From: Burkholderia sp. Bp9142
GTDB lineage: Bacteria; Pseudomonadota; Gammaproteobacteria; Burkholderiales; Burkholderiaceae
Assembly: GCF_003853415.1 (NCBI RefSeq)
Contig: NZ_QTPP01000049.1
Location: forward strand, 1 to 59,572
Reading direction: 5' to 3'
DNA length: 59,572 nucleotides
This document shows positions 36,321-44,529 of this stretch, one piece after another; position 1 is the first letter of the stretch; every line of letters begins with the position of its first letter. Under the pieces are notes generated by a model, which was not told the origin of the DNA, did no database searches, and saw only the letters and a list, made by a program, of their open reading frames with translations. The translations under genes were made by a program, and so were the position numbers.

Positions 36321-36379
36321 GCAGGCGCTCGGATAACGCGTTGTTCAACCGCCTCGCCCACAAAAATGCGGACAGGTTC
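36321..36379. repeat. Dispersed 59-bp repeat, copy 2
   Basis: This is the second copy of the sequence at 19-77, in the same orientation and with two adjacent mismatches. It lies between an unknown small gene and the HEPN gene. Here an open frame continues past the repeat to a stop at about 36408, whereas copy 1 diverges after its last shared base. This copy may therefore be closer to the parent sequence. No family is recognised. Confidence 0.75.
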
Positions 36380-36549
36380 TGGAAGTGCGACAACGCCCAG
36401 CCTCGGTAGCCCATTGGGGCGAGAATTCGACCACCGAGATGCGGTAGTATGCGTCGACTGCACTGGTACGCTCGCCGAATTGTGACTTCGACGACGTACA
36501 CTCCGATCGAGTCAGGAATTGCCGACAACCCGACTAGGGAAACGCGAAA

Positions 36550-37533
36550 ATGGGCTGGAATGACCACCTGGACGATAGCGAACTGTCGAATCTGCCGCCC
36601 GAAGCATATGGAAATGTTTTCGATGTTGACGGACCGTTTGACCCGTGCGACGCCTGGCTTGAAACAGCGGACCGCGACGAGCAACTTACCGCGATCCGCG
36701 AGTGGTTCCTCGCCCGTTTTTGCGATCCTGCGGAAGACACGCCCTATAACGGGCGCGAAGGTGGTTACCAATATATCCACGGTGGGCCATACGATCCGGC
36801 CGATGAGATTCCTAGCCGATTCGCAAACGTTGTTGACGACGACGTCATCGAGGAAGTAGTTGACGAATTGCATAGCGGAGTCGGTCACGAGTGGGCGCCG
36901 ATTCGCGCGGTTCCGGCAGACGATTACTACGACGATCGGTTCGACCTTGATGTCGATACGCCAAATGAACCGATGTCGCGTTTGCAAGATCGGATTCAGC
37001 AGGCACGGCAGGTATTGACGCTGACAGGTAGTCCTCACGCGAAGTCACTCGCCGATATGCTCGTGTTCAGCAATGCGCTCGGAGTACTCGAATCATTCCT
37101 CTGGGAAACCGCGGAGTTCTGGTTTAAGCATGATGACAGCGCGTTGCAAAGCGTCGTTACCAAGCTGAAAGTGTTTAGCGATGAGCCGATGAAACTGGGT
37201 GATATTTTCGCTCGGCATAACAAGCTGCGAGAGCACGTGCTCGGCTACCTTCAGAACCTGGTCTGGCATCGGTGGGACAGTGTGGCGCCAATCTTCCAGC
37301 AAGGCTTGGGCGTGCGCCTTCCGAGCGTGAAACCCTTTGAGCCCGCACTGCTCAAGCGCCACGACATTGTCCACCGCTGCGGGCGGACGAAGACGGGTGA
37401 GCCGGTGACTGTTACACACGCAGATATCGGTACGCTGTTCGAAGAAATCGAGCGGTTCGCAATTGCGGTTAATCTGCTGCTGTCGACGCGTCGCATTCCG
37501 GGCGCGGTTGATTTGATGCCGGACGAATTCTGA
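36550..37533 (+). CDS. HEPN-domain protein, candidate RNase toxin
   Basis: The 327-residue protein has an acidic N-terminal region (1-140, with many Asp/Glu and Tyr, such as PADDYYDDRFDLDVD) and a helical C-terminal domain. The latter carries ALLKRHDIVHRCG, with R270 and H275 in the R-x4-H arrangement of HEPN ribonucleases. The helices around LADMLVFSNALGVLESFLWE and FEEIERFAIAVNLLL fit the four-helix HEPN bundle of the RiboL-PSP/MAE_28990 group. HEPN proteins cut RNA in abortive infection and toxin-antitoxin systems. No antitoxin-like gene is next to it, so it may be self-contained or controlled by its own N-terminal domain. The start at 36550 is a simple ATG. Confidence 0.7.
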   Translation: MGWNDHLDDSELSNLPPEAYGNVFDVDGPFDPCDAWLETADRDEQLTAIREWFLARFCDPAEDTPYNGREGGYQYIHGGPYDPADEIPSRFANVVDDDVIEEVVDELHSGVGHEWAPIRAVPADDYYDDRFDLDVDTPNEPMSRLQDRIQQARQVLTLTGSPHAKSLADMLVFSNALGVLESFLWETAEFWFKHDDSALQSVVTKLKVFSDEPMKLGDIFARHNKLREHVLGYLQNLVWHRWDSVAPIFQQGLGVRLPSVKPFEPALLKRHDIVHRCGRTKTGEPVTVTHADIGTLFEEIERFAIAVNLLLSTRRIPGAVDLMPDEF

Positions 37534-37930
37534 TTTTCCAGCTGTCTGGCGAAAATTTCCATTGATTATGGCTCGGCCCGCGTCGTATTGCCTATGAATG
37601 AGGGTGGCAAGCGAACGGAATACCCGCTACTGGTTCGCGCGGTGACGGGCGTTGGCATCAGTCTGGATGCATCGGCGCCCGATCCAGGGCCAGTTGCTCC
37701 GCATACTGCGCGATCCACGCCGGTTCGTCGGTACCCGAACAGGGCTACTGCTGTCACGGGCGTATTCGATTACATTGAGATGTTCTACAACCCGATTCGC
37801 CGGCATGGTTCTGCCGACGACCTGTCACCTGTAGAGTTGAGCGGCGCTACGCGCTAAACGGCTCGTGACTGTCTATGAAACTCTGGCCGGTCCAAATTGC
37901 GATTCCGCGAAACCGATGAAAGGAAGTCTC
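37534..37930. other. Intergenic region with transposase remnant
   Basis: There are 397 bases between the HEPN gene and the convergent WYL regulator. The right half holds the last codons of an IS3-type transposase (37740-37857). The left half shows no gene. Confidence 0.6.
37740..37857 (+). pseudogene. 3' remnant of an IS3-family transposase
   Basis: The short frame ends with VFDYIEMFYNPIRRHGSADD followed by LSPVELSGATR and a stop. This is the conserved C-terminal block of IS3-family OrfB transposases (integrase core end, YIE.FYN..RRH...LSP). Nothing upstream continues the gene, so this is a scar of an insertion sequence next to the conjugation operon. Confidence 0.75.
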
Positions 37931-38779
37931 CTACGGTTGCAGCGCCCATGCCGGAGTGCCGGCGTCAAGCACTTCACTCCGATTCGCGAGATAGAGTTGT
38001 TGCGCGCGCGGGTTACCGGATGCGTCTGGGGAGTAGTCAACATGCCAATGACGCAAAAAATACCCCACTAGGCAAGCACGGAGCGTGACCGTTTTGGCCC
38101 CATCCGTCATGCCATAGTCGGCGCATGTCGTTTCTGGGTGAAGCGCCAGGGGGTGAGGGGTAAGACGCAATACTATTTCGGTGTTCCAGTCACGATCTTT
38201 TGACAAGTCGACATCGGAACCGCCACGTTCCTCGACACTCGCGAATCGCGTGAGCCCGAAATCCCGAAACTCTTCCTTTTCGTGGTCGAAACACCGAATG
38301 TGCCAGCGTAGGCCGTCATTCACGAGAGCCAACGGTGAGAGTTTTCGGGGGTGAGATCCAGTCGTTAGTGAGGTGTACTCAGCAACAACAAACTGTCGCT
38401 GATCGATGGCGCGGGTGAGAGTCGCAGCGATTTCCAGCGGAACCTGACGCTTGATGCTTGTGCTTACCCAACCTGGGATTCGCTTTGTTCTCGAAGGATC
38501 GAAATCGACAGCGCCGTCGCCCGCTAACGCATGCAGAGCCTGTTCGACGTTGTGTTCGAAGTATGGCTGTCCGCCGTCAAAAACGTAGCATTTCCGGCGC
38601 AGGTCGTATCTCAGCACCGAAGGGGCTAGCTCTGCGTAGAGCGATAGGTCCTTGGTTGCAGCAGGTTCGCTGATCCCAAACCGGAAAGTCAGATCCTTCC
38701 TGCTCACTTGTCCAGAAAATAGGGCCAGAAATTCGATGTAGTACAGCCGCTCGCGCTGGGTGTCTCGGGGCAGATTCAT
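37931..38779 (-). CDS. WYL-domain transcriptional regulator of the conjugation operon
   Basis: From the ATG at 38779 (good GGAGG site) the protein is 282 residues. Residues 10-55 form a winged helix-turn-helix (FSGQVSRKDLTFRFGISEPA), and residues 130-190 match a WYL domain with FVVAEYTSL, RKLSPLALVNDGLRWHIRCF and FRDFGLTRF. A C-terminal WCX-like region follows. This is the layout of the CapW/BrxR regulators that repress neighbouring phage-defence operons until triggered by a nucleic-acid or nucleotide signal. It is divergent from the His-rich peptide gene across a short intergenic region with direct repeats, consistent with autoregulation and control of that operon. Confidence 0.85.
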   Translation of the reverse strand: MNLPRDTQRERLYYIEFLALFSGQVSRKDLTFRFGISEPAATKDLSLYAELAPSVLRYDLRRKCYVFDGGQPYFEHNVEQALHALAGDGAVDFDPSRTKRIPGWVSTSIKRQVPLEIAATLTRAIDQRQFVVAEYTSLTTGSHPRKLSPLALVNDGLRWHIRCFDHEKEEFRDFGLTRFASVEERGGSDVDLSKDRDWNTEIVLRLTPHPLALHPETTCADYGMTDGAKTVTLRACLVGYFLRHWHVDYSPDASGNPRAQQLYLANRSEVLDAGTPAWALQP

Positions 38780-38821
38780 ATAGGTAGTCCTCCGCACCGC
38801 ATTGTAGGCTAAGATTGATTT

Positions 38822-38849
38822 TATGTCGTCACTTAAAATATGTGGTCAT
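38822..38849. promoter_or_regulatory. Direct repeats, possible WYL operator
   Basis: Two 11-base near-copies (TATGTCGTCAC at 38822-38832 and TATGTGGTCAT at 38839-38849) lie 17 bases apart in the divergent promoter region between the WYL gene and the His-rich peptide gene. The surrounding sequence is AT-rich compared with the coding region. This is a reasonable binding site for the WYL regulator, but the evidence is position and repetition only. Confidence 0.45.
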
Positions 38850-38959
38850 AAAAAGTAGTTGTGTTTTCCTGGTGGGCGGATAGAATGGTTCCATCGGCCG
38901 TAGATGGCGGCCGATCAGCATCGACAGATGCTGCCGGCGATCTATCAGGAAAAGCGACT

Positions 38960-39151
38960 ATGAGCGAGCATGACCAGAAGGGCGCGCACGAACAGCGCGG
39001 CCATGAAGACGGTTCCAAGCACGGTCACCATGGTGACCACGCGCATCACGGCCATCATGATCATGGCCACCAACCACCGCCGAACCCGCCGGGGCGGCCG
39101 GACCCGGGATCCGGTGCGCCGAAGCCTCCTGGTCATCGGCCGGTGGGTTAA
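38960..39151 (+). CDS. His-rich 63-residue peptide, candidate conjugation substrate/modifier
   Basis: The ATG at 38960 follows AGGA at a good distance. The 63-residue product is highly charged and disordered. The first half is packed with histidine (HGHHGDHAHHGHHDHGH around residues 21-37) and the second half with Pro, Gly and Asp, ending in a lone glycine (GHRPVG). No ubiquitin fold is possible at this length and composition. It is separated by only two bases from the E2-E1 gene. In related operons this place is taken by a ubiquitin-like protein or by a CD-NTase whose C-terminus is conjugated. The terminal glycine suggests that it is the modifier or target, with the His region perhaps binding a metal. 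The role is inferred. Confidence 0.65.
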   Translation: MSEHDQKGAHEQRGHEDGSKHGHHGDHAHHGHHDHGHQPPPNPPGRPDPGSGAPKPPGHRPVG

Positions 39152-39153
39152 TC

Positions 39154-40905
39154 ATGGAAGCCTGGTGGGACCGCTATCCGGCTGCGTTCTCCAGGGAGAA
39201 GGAGGCGCTGGAGCGACTGGGATATCGTTGGTCGATTGACGCAGCCGCGATGGACGCGGGGCAACTGGTGGTGCATGTTGACGTACCGCACGGAGATGAG
39301 GTGTTGGCGCTCACGGCAATCTACCCGGATATGTATCCGTACTTCGTGCCAGCGGTGACGACGAATCCCGGTCGGTTTCAGCGCCACCAGCACCCTCTCG
39401 GGCAAAATCTCTGTCTTTTGGCGCGAGAGGGAGAGGAGTGGCGTCCCGGGCACGATTCGCTGGTGACGCTTATCCAGGAGCAGTTGCCAGCGATTCTGGA
39501 AGTTAACAACAGTAGCGCAGCTGCTGAGGCCGTCGCGAAGGCTGAGGATCACGTTGGCGAGCCTTTGTCGTCGTTCTTGCCGTATGCGGTGGAATGTGCG
39601 GTCATCGTTCCGGACGAAACCCCGCCGGCGGAGGTGTCAGCAGGGCGGTTTAACCTACTGCTTCGTGCTGCGCCGCCCGGATGGTCGGATCGGTGTTTCG
39701 TCAATGGCGTCGTTGCGTCGATGAGCGACATGCACAACAAGCCGCTCGTGACTTTCGCGGCGAAGATACCGGCCTTCGCGGTCCGTTCGAACGGTTTTTG
39801 GCTGAGGCTGGAGAGAAGGCCGGAGGTCAGTTCCTTCGAGACCGCCACGCAAGATGTGTTCCGCCAGATAGAAGCTAAGCTTCCCGAACTGGGAAAAATG
39901 CTTTCGTCCGCGAAACGGGGCGACGTCATCGTAGTTGGTCTGGTTTATCCGGACGAAGTGTCTTGGCGGCACTCCGCAGATGACTGGATATTCTTGTCCG
40001 TATGTGTGACGCGCGAAGGAAAGCGATCGCGTCCGGCCGACGTTCGCGTGGACTTTGTACGAGCGGATTGGGGAGGCCAGCACGCTTGGCTGCGTCGCGC
40101 GCCATTTTTGACACCGATGCGCGACAAGGCCGCCCTGATTGTTGGGCTAGGCAGCTTGGGATCGCCCGTCTGTCTCCAACTGGCAAGGGCAGGAATCGGC
40201 CGGATGGAACTCGTCGATTGCGACAACTTGCAGGTCGGAAATACGGTGCGGTGGGCGTTGGGATGGCAGTATGCGGGTCTCCAGAAGACGACCGCCCTGG
40301 CGTCGCACATCGGCAATGAATATCCATACACGACCGTGCGCGGCTTTAATCTCCGCATCGGAATACCCTCACTCCCGGGAGACAACCGTGTTTCTGAATA
40401 TGCGATCCTCCGGAACTTGGCGACCGAGGCAGATATCGTCATTGACGCAGCCGCGAATCACCGGGTAAGTCATTTCCTGGCTGATCTCGCTCGTGAGCTC
40501 GGGAAGCCGTATGTTTGGCTGACGACGACGCACGGCGCTGCAGGCGGCATCGTCGGTCGAGTGAGGCCGGGCAGTTCGAACGGCTGTTGGCATTGTTTTC
40601 TTCGCGGTCTCAAGGATAAAACGATCCGACTGCCGGCAGATGCCGGCACAGATGAAATCCAGCCCGGCGGGTGTTCCCAACCCACGTTCATTGGTGCAGG
40701 GATCGATAGTGATGCGATTGCCAACCTCGCCAGCCGTTTGGCGGTCGCGACTCTATGTGCGGGAGCGCATGACGGATATCCAGACTTTTCGTGGGACGTC
40801 GCGGTTGCCGATATCCAGAGCGAAGGGATGTCAATTGCGCCTGATTGGACGACTTATGTTTTGTCTGCGAGACAAGACTGCCTGGTCTGCAGCTCGCGGG
40901 TATGA
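39154..40905 (+). CDS. E2-E1 fusion of a bacterial ubiquitin-like conjugation system
   Basis: The 583-residue protein resembles Cap2 of type II CBASS. Residues 1-130 form an E2-like domain with the catalytic Cys in QHPLGQNLCLLAREG (C87). A linker domain follows. Residues 320-560 form a ThiF/E1-like adenylation domain with the ATP motif VGLGSLGSPVCLQLA (331-337), VDCDNL (355-360) and K378. A likely thioester Cys lies in GGCSQPTFIGAG (C507), and a Zn site is formed by CWHC (478-481) and CLVC (576-579). It would adenylate the C-terminus of a partner and pass it through the E2 cysteine to a target. It overlaps the JAMM protease gene (ATGA). No CD-NTase or cyclic-nucleotide effector is nearby, so it is not a standard CBASS operon. 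Confidence 0.9.
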   Translation: MEAWWDRYPAAFSREKEALERLGYRWSIDAAAMDAGQLVVHVDVPHGDEVLALTAIYPDMYPYFVPAVTTNPGRFQRHQHPLGQNLCLLAREGEEWRPGHDSLVTLIQEQLPAILEVNNSSAAAEAVAKAEDHVGEPLSSFLPYAVECAVIVPDETPPAEVSAGRFNLLLRAAPPGWSDRCFVNGVVASMSDMHNKPLVTFAAKIPAFAVRSNGFWLRLERRPEVSSFETATQDVFRQIEAKLPELGKMLSSAKRGDVIVVGLVYPDEVSWRHSADDWIFLSVCVTREGKRSRPADVRVDFVRADWGGQHAWLRRAPFLTPMRDKAALIVGLGSLGSPVCLQLARAGIGRMELVDCDNLQVGNTVRWALGWQYAGLQKTTALASHIGNEYPYTTVRGFNLRIGIPSLPGDNRVSEYAILRNLATEADIVIDAAANHRVSHFLADLARELGKPYVWLTTTHGAAGGIVGRVRPGSSNGCWHCFLRGLKDKTIRLPADAGTDEIQPGGCSQPTFIGAGIDSDAIANLASRLAVATLCAGAHDGYPDFSWDVAVADIQSEGMSIAPDWTTYVLSARQDCLVCSSRV

Positions 40906-41384
40906 GCCAGCTTTGGATTGATGCGCCCGCGTTCGACGAGATGATTGACGAGGCTGGTCGCGCGTATCCGCTCGAAACGGGGGGCGTCCTAGTTGGATAT
41001 GTCGCCAGTAACAATGAACCGGTAGTTCAGCACGTTATCGGACCGGGGCCAGGCGCTCGGCACAAGCGCCAGCGATTTCATCCCGATCATGACTGGCAGT
41101 GCCGTCGGCTCGACGATATTTTCACAGCATCATCGGGGCGCGCGGTTTATCTGGGAGACTGGCATACGCACCCTGATGGAAGGCCACATATGAGTTGGCT
41201 CGACAGGCGAACACTGCGAGGTATTGCCCGGCATCGGGAAGCAGAGCTTGCACGCCCATTGATGCTCATCGGCGGCGGCGGGCCCGAAGGTTGGGAGTGG
41301 CGAGTGCATCGGTACGTCAGCGATTGCATGGCCGGTTTCGACATTCGGTACGACGTGCTCGATATTCGGGCATACGCGGCCTGA
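40902..41384 (+). CDS. JAMM/MPN metalloprotease (Cap3/BilD-like deconjugase)
   Basis: The 160-residue protein carries an intact JAMM active site: E25 in ETGGVLVGY, then GDWHTHPDGRPHMSWLD with H88, H90, S98 and D101 in the canonical H-x-H-P-x7-S-x2-D spacing. Such proteases remove the modifier from conjugates or trim its C-terminus. The ATG at 40902 overlaps the stop of the E2-E1 gene, so both are made together. With the E2-E1 it forms the conjugation/deconjugation core. The expected substrate is the small His-rich peptide or whatever is attached to it. Distance to the next gene is 108 bases. Confidence 0.92.
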   Translation: MSQLWIDAPAFDEMIDEAGRAYPLETGGVLVGYVASNNEPVVQHVIGPGPGARHKRQRFHPDHDWQCRRLDDIFTASSGRAVYLGDWHTHPDGRPHMSWLDRRTLRGIARHREAELARPLMLIGGGGPEGWEWRVHRYVSDCMAGFDIRYDVLDIRAYAA

Positions 41385-41492
41385 TTCGGTGTGGCTCGAT
41401 GCCTGGCTGCCGATGCCTTAACGGCATGGCCGTTGGTGAGACGACACTCTGAATTTTGAGCACTTAAATCGACATATTAATAAGGATAACGT

Positions 41493-42251
41493 ATGAAAAA
41501 CGTAAATGTTGACATCGTGGGAAATGGGAATGTTGTCGGAAATGGTAACCGCACGATCAGCGTTACCAATAACGCGCGGATTAACAATAGTGGAGGGTCT
41601 GGCGGATCGGGCGGTAGTGGCGGTGGCGGGAGCGCGGGTGGAGAGATTGCCGTCCTCGCAGCCGTGGTGTCGATCGTCATGTGCTGGCTGTACGTGCGAC
41701 ACATCGATGGAATTTATGACGTCCTGACGAAGGCTGCGCTTCTGTCGAGTTTGCCCGTCCTGCCTCTTGTCATCGGATTTCTCTGGCGACTTCGCACTGA
41801 AGAGGGAACATGGGGGGATATGGTCAAATTGTTTATCAACCCTGTTGTTACGATCATCGTTTTGAGCTTGCTCAACTTTGGTTATGGTCGATTGGACGAG
41901 CACGTTATTCAGATGGCAACTCATATGCAGGCGCGTGACTTTTGGAACGGCTTATCGGAATACGGACATCGCGTAGTACTCGAGAACATCGTTGGAACGG
42001 CCGCGATTGTGGGTGTCTTGCTTTCGAATGCGTTGATGGCAGTTTTCCAGTGCGCGGAAAGTATGGCTCAGAGTACTGGGGGCGTGATGGCCGTCAAGCT
42101 GGTTGGCCTGACATTCAATTTCAGGCCGGCGCGGATGGTCGTGGTCTTTGCCGTATTTCTGGGAGGTTCGTTCTTGGCTTTCTCGGGAAAAGGCTTTGAT
42201 TGGTGGTCATCTACCGTTGGGGGTATTACGGCTGCAGCTTTGAAGGGGTAG
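41493..42251 (+). CDS. Polytopic membrane protein with Asn/Gly-rich N-terminus, possible effector
   Basis: The 252-residue protein starts with a repetitive NVDIVGNGNVVGNGNR segment. A serine-glycine linker (residues 33-50) follows, then about five transmembrane helices (52-68, 82-100, 116-130, 162-185 and 215-231). The N-terminal GN-repeat type is often seen before membrane domains in bacterial conflict proteins. It has a good AAGGA site and follows the JAMM gene by 108 bases in the same direction, so it probably belongs to the operon or to an adjacent unit. A pore or membrane effector controlled by conjugation is the natural guess, but no family is recognised. Confidence 0.6.
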   Translation: MKNVNVDIVGNGNVVGNGNRTISVTNNARINNSGGSGGSGGSGGGGSAGGEIAVLAAVVSIVMCWLYVRHIDGIYDVLTKAALLSSLPVLPLVIGFLWRLRTEEGTWGDMVKLFINPVVTIIVLSLLNFGYGRLDEHVIQMATHMQARDFWNGLSEYGHRVVLENIVGTAAIVGVLLSNALMAVFQCAESMAQSTGGVMAVKLVGLTFNFRPARMVVVFAVFLGGSFLAFSGKGFDWWSSTVGGITAAALKG

Positions 42252-42427
42252 TCAATCAGCGTATCCGGCCAATGCCATTGAGGGACGAACTTCGGAGTTT
42301 TTGACCGGACCGGGTGCAGTAGCCTCGGCGAAGGAACTAAATCGCCAACCCCAGCGGGGTCCATCGGGCTATGATGCTCGATCGCCAATAAGGCGCCGCC
42401 CCGCCGGGCGGCTCAATTGCCACGATC

Positions 42428-44521
42428 ATGAGCCGGAATATCCCTGACCATCCCACGGCGCCTCTCACTTACGAGGCCGTCAACACATTTAAGCGAGTCG
42501 CGCTGCTGGAGGGCAAGTCCCTGTTCCTGCCTGGGGGCGTCTCGCTCTGGACGCCGGATCGTTTTGAGCCATTGGTCGAGCACTACGTCGAGAACCTTAT
42601 CCTGAGCAACGACGTGGGAGGCTTCTGGAATAAATTGCCGTTCCAGATCGGCCATGTCGAGTGTCCGGGGGAGAGCGCGGCACTCTTCGCTGAGATCTTT
42701 TGGATTGTGACGCTCGCCTCGAGCAGTATGACCGTGCCCACCAAGATCGAGGGCTTACAGACGATCTGGGCGATGGCCGAATCCAAAGGTGTGCCTGTGC
42801 TTGACACTAGCTCGCCTCTGCTCGATGACCGCGCGCTGCGGGGGCTCGGATCAACCAAGCCGGGCTACAACATCTACCTATGGAACGAACTGGTCTATGC
42901 GGTGCGCTTGTTCAAGGACTTCGCTGAGAAGGATCTCGCGCAGCGCCAGGCGCTACTCGCCGACCCCTGGGCCTTCGGCGAGTGGATGGAGGGGATCGAC
43001 GAGACCAAGTCGCGCCAGCTTTACCACGTCCTTTGCCACCTGATGTTCCCTGACGAGTTCGAGCGCGTCTTCTCTGAGAAGACGAAATCGGCGCTCGCGC
43101 GACACCCGGATCTCGGCATCGCCCGTGCGGCCATGCGTCACCGCGTGCCGCGAGACAAGGCGCTCCTTGACGCGCGCCATCGCATTGAGAGGACCCACCC
43201 CGGACAGGTAATCGACTATTTCACGTTTCCGAACCTCCTGCGGTCACCCCGCGGCTCGGTGGCGCCCCAAAGTCCGATGACCACCTCGCCCGTCACTGAC
43301 TTCATGGAGCCCGCGGGCGTGCAGGCGGATGACGCGTCGGAACCGGTGGTGCCATGGCGGCCCCGCAATCGAATCTTCTTCGGCCCCCCGGGCTCCGGGA
43401 AGACCACGGCCCTGGAAGACATTCGGGCGCGCCGCTACGAGGCCGGAGAGCGCGTTATGTTCGTCTCGTTCCACCCGTCGTATTCCTACGAGGACTTCGT
43501 GGAGGGTTACCGCCCGGCACCGGGTAAGGACGGCGCAATTACCACCGCCGTGGTCAGGGGCCCGTTCCGTGAAATCTGCGAGATGGCGCACCAGAACCCC
43601 ATGGTTCGCCATACGCTCTTTATCGACGAAATCAACCGCGCGAACGTGGCCAAGGTCTTCGGCGAACTCATCACGCTGCTGGAGCCGAGCAAGCGTTGCG
43701 ACCCAAACCCGACGCTAGACTTCTCGGCCGCCCGTTGCTCAGCGCGGCTCCAATATAGCGGCGAAATCCTCTCCGTGCCGGCGAACCTGGATATCGTGGC
43801 CAGCATGAATACGGCCGACCGCTCGGTGCAGGCGATCGACCGCGCGCTGCGCCGACGCTTCGAGTTCATCGAGACTCCGGCAAACTCGAGCCTGTTGCCC
43901 AAAGTAGGTCCAGCCGGCATCGATCTGAGCCGTCTGCTGCAAGCGATCAACGATCGCATCGAGTTCCTGCTCGATGGCGACCACGCAATTGGCCACGCGC
44001 TTTTGATGGGTGTAGACAACCTCTGGGACCTGCGCCGAGCGTTCTCGCGCCGCGTGATCCCGCTATTGCAGGAATATTTCTTCGAGGACCTCTCAAAGGC
44101 CAAGCTCGCGCTTACGGGCTCGAGTAAGGAAAGTGTCTTCTTCGAGGAGCGAATGCTCGACGCGCGCTCGCTTTTCGACGCTTCGGCCGATCTCGATGAC
44201 CAAGAATTGCGCGTGTCGATCCGCCCCAACACGGATCTGTCGACCTGGGACGCTGCTGGCTTTCTGGCGATCTACCTCCGGGGTGAGGAATTGGGCGCCG
44301 CCGTCGCAAAGTTACCGCAAGAAATGACGCCGGATTTGGAGCCTGGCATCGACCAGGAATATGAGGATGATGAAGAGCTCCGCTATCGCGCCCGCAAAAC
44401 TCGGACATCAGCGGAAGAGGCCGGCAGTGCACGGGCCGCTAACGACAGCGATCCTGAGACTGGCGGTGTTGGATCCGACACCGGCAATCCGGCCGACGCG
44501 GCCGACGAGCGCGTCGCCTGA
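42428..44521 (+). CDS. mcrB: McrB-like AAA+ GTPase of a type IV restriction system
   Basis: The 697-residue protein has a McrB-type AAA+ core: Walker A FFGPPGSGKTTALEDI, the following VSFHPSYSYEDFVEGYRP, Walker B HTLFIDEINRANVAKVFGEL, and GHALLMGVDNLWDLRRAF further on. McrB hydrolyses GTP and, with McrC, translocates and cuts DNA that its N-terminal domain recognises as modified. The N-terminal 300 residues here do not resemble the E. coli McrB DNA-reading domain, so the modification recognised cannot be predicted. It starts at the ATG at 42428 and is followed by mcrC after eight bases. The pair is clearly richer in GC than the genes on either side, a sign of separate acquisition. Confidence 0.85.
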   Translation: MSRNIPDHPTAPLTYEAVNTFKRVALLEGKSLFLPGGVSLWTPDRFEPLVEHYVENLILSNDVGGFWNKLPFQIGHVECPGESAALFAEIFWIVTLASSSMTVPTKIEGLQTIWAMAESKGVPVLDTSSPLLDDRALRGLGSTKPGYNIYLWNELVYAVRLFKDFAEKDLAQRQALLADPWAFGEWMEGIDETKSRQLYHVLCHLMFPDEFERVFSEKTKSALARHPDLGIARAAMRHRVPRDKALLDARHRIERTHPGQVIDYFTFPNLLRSPRGSVAPQSPMTTSPVTDFMEPAGVQADDASEPVVPWRPRNRIFFGPPGSGKTTALEDIRARRYEAGERVMFVSFHPSYSYEDFVEGYRPAPGKDGAITTAVVRGPFREICEMAHQNPMVRHTLFIDEINRANVAKVFGELITLLEPSKRCDPNPTLDFSAARCSARLQYSGEILSVPANLDIVASMNTADRSVQAIDRALRRRFEFIETPANSSLLPKVGPAGIDLSRLLQAINDRIEFLLDGDHAIGHALLMGVDNLWDLRRAFSRRVIPLLQEYFFEDLSKAKLALTGSSKESVFFEERMLDARSLFDASADLDDQELRVSIRPNTDLSTWDAAGFLAIYLRGEELGAAVAKLPQEMTPDLEPGIDQEYEDDEELRYRARKTRTSAEEAGSARAANDSDPETGGVGSDTGNPADAADERVA

Positions 44522-44529
44522 GCTCCGCC

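Noticed and set aside
37931..38779. BREX regulator (BrxR) with a BREX system
   Set aside because: The WYL regulator has a similar layout, but no BREX genes (PglX, PglZ, BrxC) are present; it is better assigned to the adjacent conjugation operon.
38960..41384. Type II CBASS operon
   Set aside because: The E2-E1 fusion and JAMM protease fit Cap2 and Cap3, but there is no CD-NTase and no cyclic-nucleotide effector in the neighbourhood.
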